Origin: JBBRLA01 sp038231615
GTDB lineage: Bacteria > Myxococcota_A > Polyangia > Palsa-1104 > JAEUJZ01
Direction of reading: 5' to 3'
DNA: 5,455 nucleotides
Assembly (NCBI GenBank): GCA_038231615.1
Contig: JBBRLA010000600.1
Span: forward strand, 1 to 5,455
A program made the position numbers and the translations under genes. The notes beneath the pieces are model-generated. The model was not told the origin of the DNA and made no database searches. It was given only the letters and a program-made list of their open reading frames with translations. This document shows, one piece after another, positions 1 to 5,455 of this stretch. Position 1 is the stretch's first letter; every line of letters starts with the position of its first letter.

Positions 1-2
1 AT

Positions 3-518
3 GCGGCTTTGATGCCGCGGCGCATCAACGGAAGCTTTGCGCTGCTGCACCGCCCGATGACCGACTCGGGCGCCCATGTGTGGATCTCGTTTTCACCGGA
101 CCTGCGCAACTGGGGCGGCCACAAGCTCCTTTTGCAGGCCCGAAAGGGCGGCTGGTGGGACGCCAACAAGGTCGGCCTCTCGCCACCCCTTATCGAAACG
201 CCCGGCGGGTGGCTGATGATCTACCATGGCGTGCGCCACAACGCATCGGGCAGCCTGTACCGCCTGGGCGTCGCCCTCCTCGCGCTGGACCAGCCGGAGC
301 GGTGCCTGATGCGCGGCGACTCATGGGTCTTCGGCCCCGAGACCCCCTACGAACGCGAGGGCGACGTGGGCAACGTCGCCTTCCCCTGCGGCTACACGCT
401 GGGCGATGACGGCGACACGATCAACCTGTACTACGGCGCGGCGGACACCTGCATGGCCCTGGCCACCGGCAGCATCCGCGAGGTGCTGCGCTGGCTGGAC
501 GCGAACCAGAGCGCATAG
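3..518 (+). CDS. GH130-family glycoside phosphorylase/hydrolase, C-terminal part (5' end outside window)
   Basis: The visible 171 residues match the C-terminal half of a GH130 five-bladed beta-propeller enzyme. That family includes beta-1,4-mannosyl-glucose and mannooligosaccharide phosphorylases and some mannosidases, usually 300-400 or more residues long. Family-like motifs appear in order: PRRINGSFALLHRP at the left edge, a tryptophan-rich strand then KVGLSPPLIET, GWLMIYHGV, a YRLGVALLALDQP strand, the PYEREGDVGNVAFPCG segment and finally LYYGAADT. The reading frame is open to the left edge and the TTG at 9 lies inside a conserved motif, so it is not the true start. The catalytic aspartate of GH130 lies in the missing N-terminal half, so phosphorylase cannot be told from hydrolase and the substrate is unknown. 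No signal peptide can be judged. It is convergent with the downstream kinase gene, with 9 bases between stop codons. Family assignment is fairly secure from motifs; specificity is not. Confidence 0.88.
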   Translation, partial: AALMPRRINGSFALLHRPMTDSGAHVWISFSPDLRNWGGHKLLLQARKGGWWDANKVGLSPPLIETPGGWLMIYHGVRHNASGSLYRLGVALLALDQPERCLMRGDSWVFGPETPYEREGDVGNVAFPCGYTLGDDGDTINLYYGAADTCMALATGSIREVLRWLDANQSA

Positions 519-527
519 CCGCCTGGC

Positions 528-1391
528 TCATTCGGGATCGGGAGGTCGTGGAAAGCGCGGCAGGCGGATGGAAAAGTTCGTCGTGCCGCTGACGGACCCG
601 GCGACGATCGTGCCCTGGTGCGCGACAACGATCTCGTGAGTGATGTAAAGCCCCAGGCCGAAGTGCCCTTGCTTGGCCGGGGTCTTCCCTTGGCCTTGGC
701 CCTGGCCGCTGCGGAAGGCCGCAAAGAGGACCGGAAGCAGATCCGCTGAAATCGGCGCCCCTTGGTTGCTGATCTCGACCACCACATCGGCGTCCTTGCT
801 GCGCGCCCGGAGCCGTACGGGGGTCCCAGGGGTGGCGTGATCGACGGCGTTTCCCAGGATGTTGGACATCACCTGGATCAGGCGCGGCCCGTCCCACACA
901 CCGGTCAGGTCTCCGTCGAGCTTGGAGTGGATCTCGACGCCCGACTGCAGGGCCAACTCCCCAATCGCTTGCTGGCACAACACTCGCAGATCGACAGGCT
1001 CCGTCTCGATCCCCAGCCCGCCCCCCAGGCGAACGCTGGTGAAGTCGAGCACGTGAGCGATCATGTCCTGCATGCGTTTGATGGACCTCCTGACCATCCC
1101 GGCCAGCCTGAGATCCCCCTTGCTGAGCTGGCCGTGGTTCACCAGGAGCTGGGTGGCCATGGCGATGGCGTTGAGCGGATTGCGCAGGTCGTGACCCACG
1201 ACGGCCAGGAGTGGCTGGCAAAACCCGGCGTTGGCCAAAAGTTCGCGCTTGCTATCCTGAAGCGCCCGTGTCGCCAGCTCGGCGGCGGCCTGAGCCGCCT
1301 CGGCCCGGTCCTTCAGCTTCGCCGAGTCGATCGAGGCCAGGATGAGCTTCTCGTTCGCCTCCCGCAGGTCAAGCAGCAGTTGGTCGGTCAG
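528..1391 (-). CDS. Soluble sensor-less histidine kinase (HisKA + HATPase_c); start codon uncertain
   Basis: Likely a two-component histidine kinase that autophosphorylates on His and passes phosphate to an unidentified response regulator. Numbering from a tentative CTG at 1391 (287 residues): a helical linker of about 45 residues containing LREANEKLILASI; the H box VVGHDLRNPLNAI with phospho-acceptor His67 and its Asp; an N box with Asn177 and Asn181; a G1 box reading SNQGAPI; and a G2 box FGLGLYI near residue 245, followed by the terminal beta strands. No membrane segment or PAS/GAF sensor is visible, so it is probably cytoplasmic. The G1 Asp is Asn209 and the second Gly is Pro. I recall this variant in a subclass of kinases; it could still lower activity. 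The frame has no ATG, GTG or TTG between the upstream stop at 1423 and the H box. The CTG at 1391 follows a tight GAGG. The frame stays open upstream inside the YHYH gene, so the true N-terminus is unresolved, and a truncated gene is possible. Confidence 0.8.
   Translation of the reverse strand: MTDQLLLDLREANEKLILASIDSAKLKDRAEAAQAAAELATRALQDSKRELLANAGFCQPLLAVVGHDLRNPLNAIAMATQLLVNHGQLSKGDLRLAGMVRRSIKRMQDMIAHVLDFTSVRLGGGLGIETEPVDLRVLCQQAIGELALQSGVEIHSKLDGDLTGVWDGPRLIQVMSNILGNAVDHATPGTPVRLRARSKDADVVVEISNQGAPISADLLPVLFAAFRSGQGQGQGKTPAKQGHFGLGLYITHEIVVAHQGTIVAGSVSGTTNFSIRLPRFPRPPDPE
690..707 (-). repeat. Three 6-bp tandem units in the kinase ATP-lid coding region
   Basis: Three consecutive hexamers, TTGGCC, TTGGCC and CTGGCC on the + strand, encode a Gly-Gln run (GQGQGQG) on the - strand, at kinase residues 229-235 between the G1 and G2 boxes. 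Being a multiple of three, changes in copy number would keep the frame. This is a small perfect or near-perfect repeat within the mobile ATP lid. Confidence 0.6.
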
Positions 1392-1405
1392 AAACCTCGC
1401 TGCCG

Positions 1406-1417
1406 CCCCTTTCGGGG
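1406..1417 (-). other. Short CCCC-GAAA-GGGG hairpin between the YHYH gene and the kinase
   Basis: Five bases after the YHYH stop codon, the - strand reads CCCCGAAAGGGG, a 4-bp GC stem closed by a GNRA-type GAAA tetraloop. It lacks a T-run, so it is not a classical intrinsic terminator. Its AAAGGGG half is the strongest purine-rich ribosome-binding-like string ahead of the kinase, and the stem would pair it. No start codon follows at normal spacing. A role in coupling or limiting kinase translation is inference; the stem is short enough to be chance in GC-rich DNA. Confidence 0.3.
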
Positions 1418-1422
1418 ACCGG

Positions 1423-2319
1423 TCAGTTGCAGCCGGTGCACGCGGCCGGCGTGCCGCGGAACGTACCGGAGGTGAGGAACCACTGTTTCTGTCCAAGCGT
1501 ATTCTTGCCCGTGCTGGTCTGCTGGTTGATGTGGTAGTGGTACGCCGCAGTGGCCGGACTGTCAATAGTGACGCTGGTGTGGCCGCCGTAGCTGTCCAGG
1601 GTCGGGTAGGTGCCGCCCGGGTCCTTGCGTCCATAGACCGGGTAGCCATCGCGCAGGACGCCGACGAAGTTGTCGTCGTCGTAGGACAGGGCGTAGGGCT
1701 CGCCGTGATAGTGGTAGCTGCCGGTCCCTTCGGGGTGGCCCCCGCAGCGGTCGAAGGTCATCGCCTCCTGGTAGATGTCGTCGCCGGGGGCGGCGAAGTT
1801 GCCGAAGATGGGCACGCCGTTCACCGACAGACCGACCACGGCAACGCCGGACATGGTGGTGGAGGTGGTGTTGGGGCTGGTGGAGAAGTTCACCGTCCAC
1901 GACTGGGCGGACAGGGTGTTGGGGTTCTGGATGGCGCCGGTGTAGGTCTCGTGGCAGACGTTGCTGCTGGCGAAGTAGTTGCTCTTGTAGTCCGGCTGGC
2001 CGTCGGCCACTGCCTGCACCACCTTGGCGCCGCCGGAGGTGGCGGACGAGAGGGTCACGCGGCAGGAGAACTTCAGCCAATAGCCCGAGAGTCCCTGCGC
2101 CTTCCTGGCGGAGGTGCAGGCGCTGGTGTCACGGCTGAGTACATGGCAGCCCGCCGCGTTGGCGGTGGTGCTGGCACTGGTGCTGGCGGTCAGGGTGCAG
2201 GCGCTGGTGGTGGTGCCGCCGTCGGTGGTACTGCCGCCGTCGGTAGTGCTGCCGCCGCAGGCGGCGATGAAGAAGGTGGCGGGAAGAAGCAGGCTGGTGG
2301 TGGCGCGGTTCCGATTCAT
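1423..2319 (-). CDS. YHYH-domain outer-membrane-type lipoprotein
   Basis: The product is 298 residues. The start is the ATG at 2319: it follows AAGAGGTGAT, nearly the full anti-Shine-Dalgarno complement, with 5 bases between GAGG and ATG; a GTG at 2325 overlaps that site and is rejected. Residues 1-21 form a lipoprotein signal peptide (basic NRNR, hydrophobic core, lipobox IAAC with Cys21). Gly at +2, not Asp, suggests outer-membrane sorting by Lol rules. Residues 22-56 are a Ser/Thr/Gly/Asp linker with a tandem repeat. The folded part follows, ending in the YHYH domain: a NGVPIFGNF strand, DRCGGHPEGTGSYHYH (residues 190-205), GVLRDGYPVYG, then a second YHYH at 260-263. Eight cysteines besides Cys21, including a terminal CTGC, suggest disulfides in an extracytoplasmic protein. 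The His/Tyr pairs could bind metal, but the biochemical role of YHYH proteins is unknown to me. It probably leads a transcript that includes the kinase, and it is divergent from lnt. Confidence 0.9.
   Translation of the reverse strand: MNRNRATTSLLLPATFFIAACGGSTTDGGSTTDGGTTTSACTLTASTSASTTANAAGCHVLSRDTSACTSARKAQGLSGYWLKFSCRVTLSSATSGGAKVVQAVADGQPDYKSNYFASSNVCHETYTGAIQNPNTLSAQSWTVNFSTSPNTTSTTMSGVAVVGLSVNGVPIFGNFAAPGDDIYQEAMTFDRCGGHPEGTGSYHYHGEPYALSYDDDNFVGVLRDGYPVYGRKDPGGTYPTLDSYGGHTSVTIDSPATAAYHYHINQQTSTGKNTLGQKQWFLTSGTFRGTPAACTGCN
2221..2256 (-). repeat. 18-bp tandem duplication in the lipoprotein linker
   Basis: Two adjacent 18-bp units (2221-2238 and 2239-2256) differ at two positions and encode GGSTTD twice on the - strand; a degenerate, shorter third copy lies at 2207-2220. 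The unit sits just after the lipid-anchored Cys21 and forms the flexible tether between anchor and folded domain. In-frame copy change would alter tether length only. Confidence 0.75.
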
Positions 2320-2420
2320 GATCACCTCTTTCTACTTGGAACCGCGGGCCGGGAAATGTGGCAAACATCTTGGCGGCCGAGATTCGCGGGTCGGGCTGCT
2401 TTGGCGTATGCTGACGCGGC
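2320..2420. promoter_or_regulatory. Divergent intergenic region between the lipoprotein gene and lnt
   Basis: These 101 bases separate two divergent genes and should carry promoters for both, by position. I see no convincing -35/-10 pair. On the + strand, TGGCAAACATCTTGG at 2359-2373 has the GG and 10-base spacing of a sigma-54 -24/-12 element, but GG replaces the required GC at -12. On the - strand, TTGCCA (2363-2358) could be a -35, but the hexamer 17 bases on (TTCCAA) is a poor -10. There is no obvious operator or long inverted repeat. The calls rest on gene arrangement, not on a clear motif. Confidence 0.35.
2321..2330 (-). promoter_or_regulatory. Strong ribosome binding site of the YHYH lipoprotein gene
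   Basis: The - strand reads AAGAGGTGAT, which is the anti-Shine-Dalgarno complement AAGGAGGTGAT with one G missing. The GAGG core ends 5 bases before the ATG at 2319. This selects that ATG over the in-frame GTG at 2325, which lies within the site. It suggests efficient translation of the lipoprotein, in contrast to the kinase downstream, which has no clear site. Confidence 0.8.
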
Positions 2421-4646
2421 ATGGCCGCTGCGACCTCGACGAGAACAAAATCCCCGGGCGCCTCCGCCTCGACTTCTTCTAGCGGGCGGCGAATCGGAGC
2501 GCCGTTCTCCGATAGCGCGCAGCGAAGCGGAGGGCCGTGCTTCGAGCGCCTCCTCACCTTCTTCCTGTCCCGCTTTTCCGGCCGCGCGTTCCTCTGCGTC
2601 CTCTCGGGCACCCTGCTCTTTCTGGCCTGCGCCGACTTCGACATCTGGCCCCTGTGCTGGATTGGCATGGTCCCTCTGCTCTTCGTCCTCCTCGACGCCG
2701 ACGGCATGCCCGCGGTGCGCCGCCCGTTCCTCTATGGCTACCTCTGCGGCCTCTTCGCCAACGGCGGCGGCTTCTACTGGATCATCGGCCTGCTCATGCG
2801 CTTCGGCCACATGCCGTGGATTGCCGCCGCGCCCATCTTTGCCTTGCTCATCGCCTACCAGGCCCTGACCTTCGGCATCTTCGCCACCCTTTTGTGTCGC
2901 CTGCGGGCTCAGGTGGACATCCCGGTGACCTGGCTCGCAGCCCTGTGCTGGGTTGCCTGTGAACTGTGCGTCCCCTATGTCTTCCCCTGGTACCTGGCCA
3001 TCACCCAGGCCTGGGTGCCGCCGGTGATCCAGATCGCCGACATCACCGGCCCCCTGGGGGTCAGCTTCATTCTGGTCCTGGGAAACGCCGCCCTCTTCGA
3101 TCTACGCAGCGCCCTTTTGCAACGGCGCGCTCGACCCAAGGGACGGCGGCGCGAGCCCCTTTCGCAGGCCCTGCGCTCGCCCCTCTTCGCCGCCGCGACC
3201 ATCGCGCTGTGCCTGGTCTACGGCGGCATCCGCATCGTCCAGGTGCGCTATGCCCGCGCCCACGCCCCCAAGATCAAGATCGGTGTGGTCCAGGCCAACA
3301 TCGGCATCCACGAAAAATTCATCCCCAACCTTCGGGAAGATCAACTCCGCATCCACCAGGAGCAGTCCCGGGACCTGGAACGCCGTGGTGCCGACCTGAT
3401 CGTCTGGCCCGAATCGTCCTACCCGTATGCCCTGCCCCGCCCGGTGGTTGGCGACTTCCCCGAAAACGACGCACGGCAGGCACGCCGCGGCCTTTTCCGG
3501 CCCCTGCTCTTCGGCGCGCTGACCTTCGAGCGTTCCGGCACCTCGGTGACCCCCTACAACACCGCCGTGTTCCTCGACGAGCGGGGTCAGACCGTCGGCA
3601 CCTTCGACAAGAACTTCCTTCTGGTCTTCGGCGAATACATTCCCTTCTTCGAGCAGATGAAGTGGCTGCGCCAGATGATCCCCGAGATGGCCAACTTCGC
3701 CCGCGGCACCACCACCACCACCTTCCCCCTGGAGCTGCACGGCCACCACTACAGCATCGGCCCGATGATCTGCTACGAGGACATCATCCCGGCCTTTGGC
3801 CGGCGCCTCTTCGCCCCCTCCGATTCCGGCGCCGGGCCGCCCAACCTGCTGGTCAACATCACCAACGACGCCTGGTTCGGCGCCACCTCCGAGCCTTACG
3901 AGCACATGGCCCTGTCGGTGTTCCGCGCGGTGGAGCACCGGGTGGACCTGGTGCGCGCGGTCAACACCGGGGTCTCCGCCTTCATCGACGCCACCGGCAG
4001 GGTCTACGACATGGGCCCCTCGGTGGACCCTCAGCTCACGCCCGGGGTCAAGCCCATCGCCCTGCTGGATGAGGCGGCCCTTATGGACGCCGGGGGCCTG
4101 TACCAGCGCCTCGGCGAAGCATTCGGGGCGAGCTGCCTGGCGGTGGTGCTGCTGCTGGGCGTGCTGGCGCGGCGGCGGGCCGGGCGCCCGGTGCAGTGGG
4201 GCTGGCTTCTGGGCGGGGCGCTCTGCCTGCATGCCCTGGCGTTCCTCGGGGCATTGGTGCTGCCCGGGGCCGGCGTAGACACCTTCTACGCGGTGCTGAC
4301 CCGGCGCAACGAGGCCGCCCACCCCGAGGCCCAGCTGTTTCAGGCCACCTGGCAGCTCGCCGTGCTCCTTGCCGCCGGCAGTGCCGCCCTGGGCGCCGTG
4401 CTCGCGTCCCTGGGCGTCCGCGGCATCCACCGACTCCGCGAGTCCACCCCCAATGAGGGCACCACCGCCCCTCCCGCGGGCCGCCTGGAAGCCCTATGGG
4501 CCATCGTTTGCGTCACCGTGCTGCCAGTGGTCCTTTTCGGGCGCATGGAAGGGAACACCGGCGGGGTGGTGTTGCTGTCTCTGCTCTGCTGCTGCCTGAG
4601 CCTCCTCGGCGCCTTCATCACCCGTCTGGTGATCAAGACTCGCTGA
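2421..4646 (+). CDS. lnt: Apolipoprotein N-acyltransferase with extended C-terminal membrane region
   Basis: Lnt moves an acyl chain from a phospholipid to the N-terminal diacylglyceryl-cysteine of apolipoproteins at the periplasmic face of the inner membrane. The 741-residue product has a polar N-terminus of about 45 residues, then several hydrophobic spans to about residue 270 (including FANGGGFYWI and the VPYVFPWYLAITQ region), then a nitrilase-like domain from about 285 (IKIGVVQANIG). Catalytic residues are in place: Glu331 in VWPESS, Lys397 in FDKNFL, Cys451 in MICYED, plus Glu405 in GEYIPF and Glu453. The spacing 331-397-451 closely tracks E. coli 267-335-387. ITNDAWFG and the AVNTG motif complete the domain. 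From about 565 to 735 there are about five hydrophobic segments; E. coli Lnt (512 residues) has one after this domain. ATG 2421 is the first start after an in-frame TGA at 2412; no good Shine-Dalgarno precedes it, so the start is less certain than the gene. Confidence 0.95.
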   Translation: MAAATSTRTKSPGASASTSSSGRRIGAPFSDSAQRSGGPCFERLLTFFLSRFSGRAFLCVLSGTLLFLACADFDIWPLCWIGMVPLLFVLLDADGMPAVRRPFLYGYLCGLFANGGGFYWIIGLLMRFGHMPWIAAAPIFALLIAYQALTFGIFATLLCRLRAQVDIPVTWLAALCWVACELCVPYVFPWYLAITQAWVPPVIQIADITGPLGVSFILVLGNAALFDLRSALLQRRARPKGRRREPLSQALRSPLFAAATIALCLVYGGIRIVQVRYARAHAPKIKIGVVQANIGIHEKFIPNLREDQLRIHQEQSRDLERRGADLIVWPESSYPYALPRPVVGDFPENDARQARRGLFRPLLFGALTFERSGTSVTPYNTAVFLDERGQTVGTFDKNFLLVFGEYIPFFEQMKWLRQMIPEMANFARGTTTTTFPLELHGHHYSIGPMICYEDIIPAFGRRLFAPSDSGAGPPNLLVNITNDAWFGATSEPYEHMALSVFRAVEHRVDLVRAVNTGVSAFIDATGRVYDMGPSVDPQLTPGVKPIALLDEAALMDAGGLYQRLGEAFGASCLAVVLLLGVLARRRAGRPVQWGWLLGGALCLHALAFLGALVLPGAGVDTFYAVLTRRNEAAHPEAQLFQATWQLAVLLAAGSAALGAVLASLGVRGIHRLRESTPNEGTTAPPAGRLEALWAIVCVTVLPVVLFGRMEGNTGGVVLLSLLCCCLSLLGAFITRLVIKTR

Positions 4647-4704
4647 CAGCGAAGGGCGGGTGCTTCAGTGGCTCCTGCTCCAAAGTGATCGGGCGAAGAT
4701 CGGG
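4647..4704. other. Convergent gap after lnt, no gene
   Basis: Fifty-eight bases separate the lnt stop from the stop of the convergent gene. A weak 5-bp stem, TCGCT/AGCGA with a 3-base loop (4640-4652), overlaps the lnt stop, and GATCGGG occurs twice in direct orientation (4687-4693 and 4698-4704). Neither is followed by a T-run. I see no coding potential or clear regulatory site here. Confidence 0.5.
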
Positions 4705-5454
4705 TCAGTTCCCCTGCTGAAGGGGACTGCTCACCTCGCGGAAGAACTCGGGGTCCGCGCCGATCTCCAGCCGTTCGTTACCCTGCTGTCGCACCGGGAT
4801 GCGGCGCAGCCCGTGGCCCTTGCGCCACCAGTAGAGGTCTTTGCTGATCGAGCCCGGCCCATCGCGGTAGGCGTGCTCCGTCATGCGCCACAGATCGCCC
4901 ATCGCCTCCATGAACTTCTGGTCCTGCAGGCGGTGCAGAAAGATCATGTGGCGATTGGGCACCCCGGCGATCACGCCGCTGCTGGAGGGGTTCTTGACGT
5001 GGTGTTCCAGGCACAGCAGGTGGGTGGCGGTATAGTTCGAGCCGCTCTCCATGCCTTCCATGACCACACCGTTGGGCAGCCGGGGCATCACTACGTACTC
5101 GACGGGCTCTTTCTGATGGGTGTTGTGCAAGGCCAGGGCGTAGGCCTCTTCCTCGGACACGCCCCACCCGGACATCAGCGTCCGCGGTACGGAGATGTTG
5201 GCGAATTCCATGTCGCAGACCATCACCGAGACCAGCCCGTCCGCCTCGTTGCGGATCATCATGTCGCCGGCCCCCTGCGTCTGTCGGTAGGCCGCGGAGT
5301 GAAGGCGCAGCTTCAGTCGGTCCTTCACCTGCCCGAAGTCCTGCAGGGTACTGGCGATGGCTTCGATCTGCCCATCGACCTTCAGTACTCCATCCAGGAA
5401 CTCGGCCAGGGTCTTCACCCAGGTGTCCGCCGGCTGGATGTGACAGGACTGCGC
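4705..5454 (-). CDS. DUF1444-like (YtpQ-like) protein of unknown function, probably 5'-truncated by window edge
   Basis: The visible 250 codons resemble the DUF1444 family, whose role I do not know. Numbering from a GTG at 5418, features are: a helical N-terminal stretch, LVSVMVCDMEFANISVPRT (62-80), GWGVSEEEAYALALHNT (84-100), the hydrophobic ATHLLCLEHH (131-140), the GVIAGVPNRHMIFLHRL strand and helix (148-164) typical of the family's VAVPNRD-like segment, and a Lys-Asp-Leu-Tyr-Trp-Trp-Arg-Lys motif (193-200) near the C-terminus. No signal peptide, membrane span or catalytic motif is visible, so a cytoplasmic protein is likely. The frame runs on beyond the GTG to the right edge without a stop, and that GTG lacks a good ribosome site, so the real start is probably outside. 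It ends convergently to lnt. Coding status is high confidence from composition and length; family membership is by recalled pattern, not by a search. Confidence 0.7.
   Translation of the reverse strand, partial: AQSCHIQPADTWVKTLAEFLDGVLKVDGQIEAIASTLQDFGQVKDRLKLRLHSAAYRQTQGAGDMMIRNEADGLVSVMVCDMEFANISVPRTLMSGWGVSEEEAYALALHNTHQKEPVEYVVMPRLPNGVVMEGMESGSNYTATHLLCLEHHVKNPSSSGVIAGVPNRHMIFLHRLQDQKFMEAMGDLWRMTEHAYRDGPGSISKDLYWWRKGHGLRRIPVRQQGNERLEIGADPEFFREVSSPLQQGN
4706..4729. terminator. Hairpin at the convergent 3' ends, possible weak bidirectional terminator
   Basis: CAGT-T-CCCCT pairs with AGGGGACTG around the loop GCTGA, giving a 9-bp stem with a single bulged T. It overlaps the stop codon of the right-hand - strand gene and lies 60 bases past the lnt stop. 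Neither side has a T-run, so it does not meet the intrinsic terminator pattern. It could slow polymerase or protect 3' ends of either transcript, or reflect coding sequence composition. Confidence 0.35.
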
Positions 5455-5455
5455 G

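Noticed and set aside
517..528. AGCC-GCCT-GGCT as a terminator between the GH130 gene and the kinase
   Set aside because: The stem is only 4 bp, overlaps both stop codons and has no T-run.
1405..1430. +1 frameshift at the lipoprotein stop (TGA followed by C) fusing it to the kinase, as in prfB
   Set aside because: The frame relation and TGA-C context fit, but there is no slippery CTT codon or upstream AGGGGG stimulator, and a lipid-anchored surface protein fused to a cytoplasmic kinase with no membrane span makes little sense.
762..1475. + strand open frame opposite the histidine kinase
   Set aside because: The kinase strand shows the H, N, G1 and G2 boxes in order; the + frame shows no domain.
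2359..2373. Sigma-54 promoter for lnt
   Set aside because: The GG and the spacing fit, but the -12 element reads GG instead of the nearly invariant GC, and a single weak match in 101 bases is expected by chance.
1342..2868. Long + strand open frame (508 codons) antisense to the lipoprotein gene and running into lnt
   Set aside because: Gly/Val/Ala-rich low-complexity translation with no recognisable domain. It is the antisense shadow of a GC-rich gene with a clear lipobox, YHYH motifs and a strong ribosome site.
3102..4430. Long - strand open frame (442 codons) antisense to lnt
   Set aside because: Its product is Gly/His/Gln-rich with no family motifs, while the opposite strand encodes all Lnt catalytic residues. 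It arises from GC-rich codon bias.
4687..4704. GATCGGG direct repeat as an operator or attachment site
   Set aside because: Only two 7-base copies in a convergent gap, with no integrase or regulator gene nearby.

Overview
The window is GC-rich and densely coding. It reads as a fragment of a Gram-negative bacterial chromosome: it holds a lipoprotein with a clean lipobox and, divergent from it, an apolipoprotein N-acyltransferase (Lnt), the last enzyme of lipoprotein maturation in diderm bacteria. The GC-rich third positions, the extra-long Lnt and the sensorless soluble histidine kinase would fit Myxococcota or a related deltaproteobacterial-type lineage. That placement is inference, because no rRNA or other taxonomic marker is present.

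Layout from left to right. (1) The 3' part of a GH130-type glycoside phosphorylase/hydrolase gene on the + strand, cut by the left edge. (2) Nine bases later and convergent with it, a - strand histidine kinase with HisKA and HATPase_c parts but no sensor or membrane domain and no ATG, GTG or TTG start outside the upstream gene. (3) Immediately upstream of the kinase and co-oriented, a YHYH-domain lipoprotein, with a near-perfect Shine-Dalgarno that fixes its ATG at 2319. (4) A 101-base divergent intergenic region. (5) lnt on the + strand, 741 residues with all catalytic residues present and an unusual multi-span C-terminal membrane extension. (6) A 58-base gap with a small hairpin at its right end. 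(7) A convergent - strand gene whose product resembles the DUF1444 (YtpQ-like) family and runs off the right edge.

Functional links are modest. The YHYH lipoprotein is a natural substrate class for Lnt and shares a divergent control region with it. The kinase probably lies in the same transcript as the lipoprotein. No phage, transposon, CRISPR array, tRNA or rRNA was seen, and there is no convincing evidence of a new multi-gene system. The points most worth checking are the missing kinase start, the non-canonical ATP-binding G1 box, and the Lnt C-terminal extension.
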